A DNA stretch of 6,477 nt, taken from NCBI GenBank assembly GCA_017880705.1, contig JADGRS010000189.1, forward strand, positions 1 through 6,477, given 5' to 3'. A program made the position numbers and the translations under genes. The notes below the pieces were generated by a model. That model saw only the letters and a program-made list of their open reading frames with translations. It was not told the origin of the DNA and did no database searches. Below, one piece after another: positions 1 through 5,058 of the stretch (position 1 is the stretch's first letter; the number at the start of each line of letters is the position of its first letter). The DNA is from Burkholderiales bacterium (GTDB lineage Bacteria > Pseudomonadota > Gammaproteobacteria > Burkholderiales > Usitatibacteraceae).

Positions 1-733
1 CGTCGTCGAGGCGCAAAAGGTGGCCAAGGGTTACGGCGACAATCTCCTCTTCGACAATTTGAACTTCTCGCTGCCGCCCGGCGGCATCGTGGGCATCATC
101 GGCCCCAACGGCGCGGGCAAGACCACGCTCTTCAACCTGATCAGCGGGGACTTGCGCGCGGACTCGGGATCGGTGCGGCTCTTCGGCGAGGAAGTCGGGG
201 GCCTTCGTCCCGACCAACGCGCGCGGCGCGGCATGGCGCGCACCTACCAGATCCTCACGCTCTTTCCGCGCGACACGCTCGCGCACAACATCGTGCTTAG
301 TCTCCTCGGGATGTCGCCCTCGCGCTGGCGGATGCTCTCGCCGCTCGCCGCGATGGGGGAGCTCCACGACAAGGCGCGCGCCGCGCTCGCGAGGGTCGGC
401 CTCGCGCCGTTGGCCGATCGCGTCGTGGGCGAGGTCTCCTACGGCGAGAAGCGCCGCCTCGAGCTCGCGATGGCGCTCGCGCAGGCGCCGCGCCTGCTCC
501 TTCTCGACGAGCCCCTCGCGGGCCTGTCGGCGGAAGAGCGCCGCGCGATGCTGGCGCTTCTTGCGGAGATCCCGCGCGAGGTCACCGTCGTGATGATCGA
601 GCACGACATCGACGCCGCGCTCGCCTTCGCCGAGCGCATCACGGTGCTGCACTACGGAAGCGTGATCGTCGAGGGCACGCGCGCCGAAGTGGTCGCGCAT
701 CCGCGCACGCGGGAGATCTACCTTGGCGCATGA
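1..733 (+). CDS. livG: LivG-type ABC transporter ATPase, 5' end outside window, EttA-like N-terminus
   Basis: Cytoplasmic ATPase subunit of a branched-chain-amino-acid-type (HAAT) ABC importer; it would pair with the LivF-type ATPase encoded next and power LivH/LivM permeases not in the window. Numbering from the GTG at 20: Walker A GPNGAGKT 28-35, Q-loop Q77 in ARTYQ, signature SYGEK 140-144, Walker B LLLLDE 159-164, D-loop AGLS 167-170, H-loop H195 in IEHD. The reading frame is open to the left edge (VVEAQK precedes the GTG) and those residues look like the first beta strand, so the true start is probably upstream. From about residue 38 on, the protein is typical LivG (FNLISGDL, GMARTYQ, HYGSVIVEGT). 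The first 38 residues, with KGYGD and LPPGGIVGIIGPNGAGKTTLF, instead resemble the second ATPase domain of the translation factor EttA. That switch falls at Walker A and may be real or an assembly chimera. It ends in TGA at 731-733. Confidence 0.9.
   Translation, partial: VVEAQKVAKGYGDNLLFDNLNFSLPPGGIVGIIGPNGAGKTTLFNLISGDLRADSGSVRLFGEEVGGLRPDQRARRGMARTYQILTLFPRDTLAHNIVLSLLGMSPSRWRMLSPLAAMGELHDKARAALARVGLAPLADRVVGEVSYGEKRRLELAMALAQAPRLLLLDEPLAGLSAEERRAMLALLAEIPREVTVVMIEHDIDAALAFAERITVLHYGSVIVEGTRAEVVAHPRTREIYLGA
711..716 (+). promoter_or_regulatory. Shine-Dalgarno that fixes the TTG start of livF
   Basis: GGGAGA lies six bases before the TTG at 723-725. No ATG or GTG lies in frame between this site and the Walker A region, so this site is the best argument for a TTG start. 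It sits inside the last codons of the LivG gene, which implies coupled translation of the two ATPases. Confidence 0.6.
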
Positions 734-1457
734 GCCCGCTGGCACCGCCGCCCTGCGCCTTGCAGGGGTCGACGCGTTCTATGGCGGCAGCCACGTGCTG
801 CACGGCGTCTCGTTCTCGCTTGCGCGCGGCCGCGTGCTCGCGCTCCTCGGGCGCAACGGCGCCGGCAAGACCACGTGCATGAACGCGGTCATGGGAATGC
901 TGAGGACGTGCAGCGGCGACATCCGCCTCTTCGACGAGGCCATCCTCGGACTCGCTCCCGACACGATCTCGCGCCGCGGCGTGGGCCTCGTCCCCCAGGG
1001 GCGCAGGATCTTCCAGAGCCTCACCGTCTTCGAGAACCTGAGCGTGGCGGCGCGCAAGGCGCGGCCCGGCAGCGCGACCGCGCTCGGCATCGACGACGTG
1101 CTCACGCGATTTCCGGCCCTCGCGCTGCGGCGCCGCCAGGTCGCGGGGTCGCTCTCGGGAGGGGAGCAGCAGATGCTCGCGATCGGGCGGGCGCTGGTTT
1201 CGAATCCTCGCGTGCTCCTCATGGACGAGCCGTCGGAGGGATTGGCGCCGCGCATCGTGCACGAGCTCGGCGAGACGCTCGTCTCGCTCAAGGCCGTGGG
1301 ATTCTCCATCGTGCTGGTCGAGCAGAACGCCACGCTCGCGCTCGGCGTCGCCGACGACGTGGCGATCATCAATACCGGCCGCATCGTCTTCGAGGGCAGC
1401 GCGGCGCAGGCGCGCGCGCAGCCCGATCTCCTCAATTCCCATCTCGGCATCCTCTGA
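723..1457 (+). CDS. livF: LivF-type ABC transporter ATPase
   Basis: Second cytoplasmic ATPase of the same HAAT-type importer, 244 aa, a normal LivF length. Visible motifs: Walker A GRNGAGKT 43-50, Q-loop Q92 in LVPQGRRIF, signature LSGGEQQ 144-150, Walker B VLLMDE 164-169, D-loop EGLAP 172-176. The switch position is Q201 in LVEQNA, where most ABC ATPases have histidine; glutamine is usual in LivF proteins, so this is not damage. The start is TTG at 723, supported by GGGAGA six bases upstream. The gene overlaps the end of the LivG gene by 11 bp, so the two are almost certainly co-transcribed and translationally coupled. The substrate cannot be read from the ATPase; members of this family serve importers for amino acids, urea, short amides and aromatic acids. 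Confidence 0.93.
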   Translation: MAHEPAGTAALRLAGVDAFYGGSHVLHGVSFSLARGRVLALLGRNGAGKTTCMNAVMGMLRTCSGDIRLFDEAILGLAPDTISRRGVGLVPQGRRIFQSLTVFENLSVAARKARPGSATALGIDDVLTRFPALALRRRQVAGSLSGGEQQMLAIGRALVSNPRVLLMDEPSEGLAPRIVHELGETLVSLKAVGFSIVLVEQNATLALGVADDVAIINTGRIVFEGSAAQARAQPDLLNSHLGIL

Positions 1458-1472
1458 ATCGAAAGGCGGTCC

Positions 1473-2252
1473 ATGTCGCTCATCCAGGTGAACGGAAAGG
1501 ATGTCGAATACACGCAGGCGGGAACCGGGCGCGACCTGTTGCTGCTTCACTCGCTGCTCACGGACGCCACCGTATTCGAGCGCGTTCTTCCGGAGCTCGC
1601 GAGGGATCGCCGCGTGACGTGCGTGAACCTGCCGGGATTCGGCGCCTCCGCACCCGTGGCGCTCGCGAGCGTCGCCGACTGGGCGGACCACGTCGCCGCG
1701 GTGATGGCCGCGTTGAAGCTGCCGGCGACGACGGACCTCTTCGGCAACGGTTTCGGCGCGTTCGTCGCGCTCCAGGTCGCGATCCGGCACGGCGCGCACA
1801 TCGGCAATCTCATGGTGGCGGACGTGATCCCGGCGTTTCCCGAGCCGGCGAAGGCCCCGTTTCGCATGATGGCGCCGAAGGTGCGCGAAAGCGGCATGCA
1901 GCCGGTGCTCGATACCGCCATCGGGCGCATGTTTCCGCCCGAGTTCCAATCGATGTCACCTTCGATCGTCGCCTATCGAAAGGAGCGGCTCGCCATGGTC
2001 GATCCGGAATGCTTCGCGCGCGCCTGCCTGGGCCTCGCGGATCTCGACTTGCGTCCGCTGCTCGGGACGATCCGCAGCCGCACGCTCGTGATGTGCGGCG
2101 CGCTCGACCTGACCACGCCGCCCGCGCTCGCGCGCGAAGTCGCCGCCGCGATCCCGGGCGCGACCTACGTGGAGATCGAAGGCTCCGGCCATTGCCCCAT
2201 GCTCGAGCAGCCGACGGCCCTTGTCGCGGCGATGCGGGGCTTTGCTCCCTGA
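1473..2252 (+). CDS. Alpha/beta hydrolase-fold protein lacking the nucleophile serine
   Basis: Cytoplasmic alpha/beta hydrolase-fold protein, 259 aa, similar in layout to 3-oxoadipate enol-lactonase (PcaD) and ring-cleavage-product hydrolases. Visible: oxyanion-loop region LLLLHSLL 22-29, strand and turn NLPGFGAS 52-59, nucleophile elbow GNGFG 91-95, acid candidate D212 in GALD, and general-base candidate H240 in GSGHCPML. The elbow should read G-x-S-x-G, but the serine position is Gly93 (codon GGT, 1749-1751), one base from the serine codon AGT. With acid and histidine kept but no serine, either the protein is not a conventional hydrolase or the subfamily uses different chemistry; I believe related proteins with a GNG elbow exist but cannot confirm it. 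ATG at 1473 has AAAGG at 1462-1466 and follows livF by 15 nt, so it is the third gene of the operon. Substrate unknown; the transporter neighbours suggest an imported acid or its ring-opened product. Confidence 0.85.
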   Translation: MSLIQVNGKDVEYTQAGTGRDLLLLHSLLTDATVFERVLPELARDRRVTCVNLPGFGASAPVALASVADWADHVAAVMAALKLPATTDLFGNGFGAFVALQVAIRHGAHIGNLMVADVIPAFPEPAKAPFRMMAPKVRESGMQPVLDTAIGRMFPPEFQSMSPSIVAYRKERLAMVDPECFARACLGLADLDLRPLLGTIRSRTLVMCGALDLTTPPALAREVAAAIPGATYVEIEGSGHCPMLEQPTALVAAMRGFAP

Positions 2253-2280
2253 CCGCGCGCCAACGGATACGCGCGCACCG

Positions 2281-2329
2281 TGACGTGGAGCGCAGCTTCG
2301 CTGGCAGCGCTCGGCGTGATCCAACGTCA
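2281..2329. other. Nested inverted repeats, possible structured RNA
   Basis: Two nested perfect 6-bp stems: outer TGACGT 2281-2286 with ACGTCA 2324-2329, and inner GAGCGC 2288-2293 with GCGCTC 2307-2312. Neither strand has a T-run after the structure, so it is not an obvious intrinsic terminator. I do not recognise an RNA family. Confidence 0.35.
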
Positions 2330-2405
2330 TCGCCCCGGTGGGCTGTCTCGTTGAGAGTTCGAGTGCCGCGACTCCTGCCTGTAGCCAGCCGTCGCCAGGA
2401 GCCTT

Positions 2406-2429
2406 AAAACATCCGGGCACCAGCCCGGA
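2406..2429 (-). terminator. Possible intrinsic terminator, minus strand
   Basis: On the minus strand the 7-bp stem TCCGGGC-TGGT-GCCCGGA is followed directly by TGTTTT (2411 down to 2406). This is a plausible but weak intrinsic terminator. It could stop transcription that runs on from the haloperoxidase gene ending at 2961, for which no nearer terminator is visible. Confidence 0.3.
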
Positions 2430-2458
2430 ATCTCGGCCATCCGAGAGGCGCAGACGCC
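2412..2458. other. Three abutting perfect hairpins with 4-nt loops
   Basis: H1 is TCCGGGC-ACCA-GCCCGGA (2412-2429, 7 bp). H2 is TCTCGG-CCAT-CCGAGA (2431-2446, 6 bp). H3 is GGCG-CAGA-CGCC (2447-2458, 4 bp). All three are perfect, have 4-nt loops, and are separated by one and zero bases. A further stem, CTCCTG 2372-2377 with CAGGAG 2396-2401, lies just to the left. The pattern suggests a structured RNA or a palindromic repeat element. Loop sequences do not match the ACGR loops of the guanidine-II (mini-ykkC) riboswitch, and no other family was recognised. Confidence 0.45.
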
Positions 2459-2510
2459 CCGGGAAACCCTTTAGCACCAACCGCCCCTAATAGGCGTCTT
2501 CGCGATTTCC

Positions 2511-2587
2511 TGATCCATTGGACGGAAAATTGATCCACTGGATCACGCCGCCGTATCCACCGGATTAGTTTTCCTTCCAGTGGATTA
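2511..2587. promoter_or_regulatory. Four-copy palindromic operator array
   Basis: Four copies of the 9-bp core TCCAnYGGA lie at 2514-2522 (TCCATTGGA), 2534-2542 (TCCACTGGA), 2556-2564 (TCCACCGGA) and 2576-2584 (TCCAGTGGA). Copy 2 extends to a perfect 15-bp palindrome, TGATCCACTGGATCA (2531-2545). Centre-to-centre distances are 20, 22 and 20 bp, about two helical turns, so all copies face the same side of the DNA. The array ends 53 bp before the ATG of the helix-turn-helix gene at 2641, so autoregulation by that protein is the natural inference. Possible -35 hexamers (TTGGAC 2518-2523, TTGATC 2530-2535) lie within the array, but no convincing -10 could be paired with them. Confidence 0.7.
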
Positions 2588-2631
2588 GAAATTTGGAAAC
2601 CCGGGAATTTACCTGCCAACGCCCTGTACAC

Positions 2632-2636
2632 GAGGA
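2632..2636 (+). promoter_or_regulatory. Shine-Dalgarno that selects ATG 2641
   Basis: GAGGA followed by AAAC and ATG at 2641. An in-frame TTG at 2593 would add 16 residues, but it falls directly after the operator array and lacks a comparable ribosome binding site, so ATG 2641 is preferred. Confidence 0.6.
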
Positions 2637-2640
2637 AAAC

Positions 2641-2964
2641 ATGAACTCAAGGGAAAAACGCCTCGCACGAGTCAATCCCAAGCTGCTCGACCTGATGCAG
2701 CGTCGCGCCGAGCTCGAGGATCGGCCATTGTTCGTCGACGTCGCGCGGATCCGGAAGAGGACCGGCATGAGCCAGTCTCTTTTTGCTCGACGCTTCGGGT
2801 TCCCGGTGGCGACGCTGCGCCACTGGGAGCGCCGCGACCGGGTCCCGCGCGGCCCGGCGCTGGTGCTGCTCACCGTGATCTCGCGGGATCCCAACGCGGT
2901 GCTTCGCGCGCTCTCGCGCCAACGGCGGGACGATTTATGGGTTGCGCCCCGCCGCGGTAACTAG
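2641..2964 (+). CDS. HigA-like helix-turn-helix regulator, orphan antitoxin-like
   Basis: A 107-aa basic protein with one XRE-type helix-turn-helix at about residues 34-68: IRKRTGMSQSLFARRFG, then PVATLRHWERR as the likely recognition helix, then VPRGPALVLLTVISRDPNAVLRAL. The pattern GxSQxxFAxxxG...LxxWERxxRxPxGPA...P.AVL is that of HigA/YiaG-like antitoxin-type repressors, which usually bind palindromes in their own promoter. A RelE/HigB-type toxin normally sits next to such a gene, but none is visible upstream and the next gene downstream is convergent. It is therefore either a solitary regulator or an antitoxin that has lost its partner. The first ~30 residues (MNSREKRLARVNPKLLDLMQ) are charged and probably helical. 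The stop TAG (2962-2964) overlaps the stop of the opposing gene. The four-copy array just upstream is its probable binding site (inference). Confidence 0.82.
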   Translation: MNSREKRLARVNPKLLDLMQRRAELEDRPLFVDVARIRKRTGMSQSLFARRFGFPVATLRHWERRDRVPRGPALVLLTVISRDPNAVLRALSRQRRDDLWVAPRRGN

Positions 2965-4175
2965 AGCGGCTTCAGGAAATTCTGCACCGCGAGCGCGCCG
3001 ATCCTGCGGCCCATCGCTTCGCCGACTTGCGTCGAATTGCGATAGTGGATGCCGCCCCAGATGCGGGCATTGTCGACTTCCTGCACGTAGTCGGAGATTC
3101 TCGTCCAGCGGTGCGTGACGCCCGGAGCCGTCGGGCTCGTCATCGTGATCGGCGGGACTTCGCCCTTGCCGAACTGCGCTTCGAGCACCTCGCCGATCGC
3201 TCCCGCCGAGATGCAGTGCGCGCACGGATACTCCGGGTGCAAGGGCGTATCGACCAGGGGCAACCACTCGGCGTCGAGGCTCGTCGCGTCGTTTCCGTCG
3301 ATGTCGGCGTTGCGGATCGCCGTGATCGGGCGCCAGAAGCCGTACGCGTATTTCGCGTCGAATACCGCGACGAAGGAATCCGTTGCCGCCATGTTGACGA
3401 GCGCGAATAGACGCGCGTTGTCGACGAGGGCGAGGGGCTTCGATAGCGCAAGCGAGCGCACCACCTGGTTCCAGCTCGGCGGCCCGACGACGGTCCAGAA
3501 GCGCGCGGCTTCGGTCTGCTCCGCGCTGCGCGCGGCGCTTTGCTTCGCTCCAACGTTCTTGATCTCGTTGTAGTCGCGTGCCCACTCGGCGCTCGCGAGC
3601 GACGGAGGCGGACCGGGACGAAACTGCGCGCCGCCGCTCATGAACCACGGCTTCACCTTCGGCCATTCGGTGGCAGCCGGCAGCACTGTGACAACGTACA
3701 TACCCGCGGCCGTCCTCGGCCGAAAGATGCCGGGTCCTCCGGTGCCGTCCTTCTCGCGCATGGAGAGGCATTCCGCGCCCGCTTCCCGGCCCAGCGCGAT
3801 TCCCGAAGTCTTCGCGGGCCCATCGGGAATTCCCGCGACGCTCGCCGCGTAGGCCGCTTCCACCGCCGGCGCCTGATCGGGAAAGAGCTTCACCAGCACC
3901 GAAGACGCCGCCGCGGCCGCGGCCGCTTCGGCCGATGCGCCCACGGGAGCGCGGCCCTTGAACGCGTACGGGGCATAACGGTGCTCGACGGCGTTGATCG
4001 CCTCGAACATCGCCAGGTGCACCATCGCCAGGGTGCGCGCGCCGTCGGGCGGACCTTGCCGCGCGGCCACGACTCTCGCGAGCGCGACCTCGTTCCAATC
4101 GAGGACCGCATCCGCGGCGCAAACCGACGGAAGCGACAGGATTGCGGCAGATAGAAGGCGCTGGACGTGATTCAT
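2961..4175 (-). CDS. Exported vanadium-dependent haloperoxidase-family protein (PAP2 superfamily)
   Basis: A 404-aa member of the PAP2/vanadium-dependent haloperoxidase superfamily. Characterised members bind vanadate and oxidise halides with H2O2; relatives are acid phosphatases, so the activity here is inferred. Vanadate/phosphate-pocket motifs appear in order: K275-x6-R282-P283 (KYAYGFWRP); HPEYPCAHC 313-321, matching the P-S-G-H motif but with Cys318 and Ala319 for Ser-Gly and His320 kept; and ARIWGGIHYR 370-379 with R371 and H377, the expected axial vanadate ligand. An N-terminal signal peptide (residues 1-20, ending SVCA before AD) suggests export by Sec to the periplasm; VC is not a good lipobox. 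ATG 4175 has GGAG five bases upstream (4184-4181). It is divergent from an HxlR regulator and may be controlled by it. Its 3' end shares CTAG with the convergent small regulator. The PCAH version may be a subfamily trait rather than a defect. Confidence 0.88.
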   Translation of the reverse strand: MNHVQRLLSAAILSLPSVCAADAVLDWNEVALARVVAARQGPPDGARTLAMVHLAMFEAINAVEHRYAPYAFKGRAPVGASAEAAAAAAASSVLVKLFPDQAPAVEAAYAASVAGIPDGPAKTSGIALGREAGAECLSMREKDGTGGPGIFRPRTAAGMYVVTVLPAATEWPKVKPWFMSGGAQFRPGPPPSLASAEWARDYNEIKNVGAKQSAARSAEQTEAARFWTVVGPPSWNQVVRSLALSKPLALVDNARLFALVNMAATDSFVAVFDAKYAYGFWRPITAIRNADIDGNDATSLDAEWLPLVDTPLHPEYPCAHCISAGAIGEVLEAQFGKGEVPPITMTSPTAPGVTHRWTRISDYVQEVDNARIWGGIHYRNSTQVGEAMGRRIGALAVQNFLKPL

Positions 4176-4236
4176 ATGAGCTCCGTGTCTGGTTGTCTCC
4201 TCATCGTCACAATGCCCGGCACCGCCAATGCGCGCT

Positions 4237-4253
4237 AGTTCAAAAAATGAACT
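4237..4253. promoter_or_regulatory. Perfect inverted repeat, probable HxlR operator
   Basis: AGTTCA (4237-4242), AAAAA spacer, TGAACT (4248-4253): a perfect 6-bp inverted repeat with 5-bp spacing, in the 112-bp gap between the divergent haloperoxidase and HxlR genes. Winged-helix HxlR dimers bind short inverted repeats in the promoters of divergent target genes, so this is the natural operator for both directions. It abuts the proposed -35 of the regulator gene, which would fit repression. Confidence 0.6.
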
Positions 4254-4281
4254 TGCTTCCTCGATAGCCCCGGACTAGGCT
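4253..4281 (+). promoter_or_regulatory. Candidate promoter of the HxlR gene
   Basis: TTGCTT (4253-4258) and TAGGCT (4276-4281) are separated by 17 bases. The -10 keeps the most conserved T1, A2 and T6 positions. A start site 6-7 nt downstream would fall at the ATG (4288), giving a leaderless or nearly leaderless message; this fits the lack of a clear Shine-Dalgarno before that ATG. Both hexamers are weak matches. Confidence 0.3.
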
Positions 4282-4287
4282 TTCGCC

Positions 4288-5058
4288 ATGAAATCCGGAT
4301 TCGGCCAGTTCTGCCCCGTTGCGGTGGCCTGCGAGGTGTTCGCGGAGCGTTGGACGCCGATCATCCTGCGCGAGATGTTCGCCGGGTCCCGGTATTTCAG
4401 CGAGATCCGGCGCGGCGTTCCCAACATTTCGAGCGCGCTCCTCGTCCAGAGGTTGCGCAGCCTGGAAGCCAATGGCGTGATCGTCCGCGAATCCATCCCG
4501 GGAGACCGCGGACAGAGCTACCGCCTCACCGAAGCGGGACGCGAGTTCCACTCGGTGATCGAGGGACTGGGAACCTGGGGACAGCGCTGGACCGTGCGGG
4601 TCGATCGCGACAACCTCGATCCCGGCTTCCTGATGTGGAACATGCGCCGGCGCATCGTGCTCGAACGCGTGCCGACGCGTCGCACTGTCGTGCGCTTCAA
4701 GTTCGGTGGCGTGGCGGTCCGTTACCGCGGGCCGCGTCTCTTCTGGCTCCTGCTCGATCGCACGAAAGCCGATCTCTGCATCGAGGATCCCGGATTCGAG
4801 GTCGATCTCCACGTCGATGCCGACCTGGCGACGATGGCGAGGATCTGGCTGGGAGACTGCACCTTCGAGGACGCCCTACGCGTGGGCAAGGTGCAGCTGG
4901 CCGGATCCCGAGCGCTTGCGCAGGCGTTTCCGTCGTGGCTGATGCTCAGCCACTTCGCCAGGGTGCCGCGGCCGCTCAGTTCTTCAACGGCGGGTAGTCG
5001 CGCGAGTAAACCGGTGCGGCGAGGAATTTCTTCGGGTCGAAGTTCCCGAACTGCGTGA
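4288..5058 (+). CDS. HxlR-type regulator with C-terminal SCP2-like domain
   Basis: A 256-aa transcription factor. Residues about 8-100 form an HxlR winged helix: CPVAVACEVFAERWTP 9-24, ILREMFAGSRYFSEI 26-40, ISSALLVQRLRSLEANGVI 47-65, and the wing ending in SYRLTEAGRE 77-86. Residues about 128-225 (TRRTVVRFKF ... FWLLLDRTKADLCIEDPGFEVDL ... LAGSRALAQAFPSWL) resemble the SCP2-like extension of a common HxlR subgroup, possibly a ligand pocket. Cys9 sits where redox-sensing HxlR proteins (YodB, HypR of Bacillus) carry their reactive cysteine. Divergent from the haloperoxidase gene across an operator-like palindrome, it probably controls that gene and itself. The family normally ends near the AFPSWLxLSHFA segment (214-224). 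Here residues 230-256 are read from DNA antisense to the 3' end of livK and are low-complexity Ser/Arg, suggesting a lost stop codon. No clear ribosome binding site precedes the ATG. Confidence 0.87.
   Translation: MKSGFGQFCPVAVACEVFAERWTPIILREMFAGSRYFSEIRRGVPNISSALLVQRLRSLEANGVIVRESIPGDRGQSYRLTEAGREFHSVIEGLGTWGQRWTVRVDRDNLDPGFLMWNMRRRIVLERVPTRRTVVRFKFGGVAVRYRGPRLFWLLLDRTKADLCIEDPGFEVDLHVDADLATMARIWLGDCTFEDALRVGKVQLAGSRALAQAFPSWLMLSHFARVPRPLSSSTAGSRASKPVRRGISSGRSSRTA

Larger units (their letters stand above)
2253..2640. other. 388-nt intergenic region: hairpins, then operator-like repeats
   Basis: No ORF here has a convincing start, ribosome binding site and family resemblance. Left to right it holds: a stem-loop just past the hydrolase stop (GCGCGC at 2255-2260 and 2271-2276), which could serve as a terminator but has no T-run; nested stems from 2281 to 2329; a cluster of perfect tetraloop hairpins from 2412 to 2458; and the four-copy palindrome array from 2511 to 2587. 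From about 2500 the composition becomes visibly AT-richer than the flanking genes, as expected of a promoter region or acquired DNA. Confidence 0.7.

Noticed and set aside
730..733. ATGA overlap at the end of livG, looking like a classic coupled start for livF.
   Set aside because: The ATG is in a different frame from the LivF protein; the correct frame starts at TTG 723.
1321..1335. Missing H-loop histidine in livF (VEQNA).
   Set aside because: Glutamine at this position is usual in LivF-type ATPases, so it is not a defect.
639..1949. A 436-aa open frame on the minus strand across livG, livF and the hydrolase.
   Set aside because: Arg/His/Glu-rich shadow of GC-rich coding DNA, crosses three well-supported genes, and resembles no family.
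2353..2375. GAGAGTTCGAGT resembling a tRNA T-arm, suggesting a tRNA or attachment-site remnant.
   Set aside because: The flanking bases do not form the 5-bp T-stem, and no acceptor or anticodon arm is present.
875..2407. A 510-aa open frame on the plus strand in another phase.
   Set aside because: Arg/Gly/Pro-rich shadow of livF and the hydrolase; it spans their gene borders and has no domain pattern.
1956..2480. Minus-strand open frame of 174 aa with a TTG start and a G-rich stretch upstream.
   Set aside because: Its second half is antisense to the hydrolase and its first half covers the hairpin cluster; no recognisable domain. Kept only as a weak possibility.
2589..2610. AAATT...AATTT inverted repeat around CCCGGG, centred about 20 bp after the last operator copy, as a fifth operator.
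   Set aside because: The register fits, but the sequence does not contain the TCCAnYGGA core.
2935..4122. A 395-aa minus-strand frame overlapping the haloperoxidase gene.
   Set aside because: Arg/Gly-rich out-of-phase shadow; the 404-aa frame has a signal peptide, a ribosome binding site and family motifs.
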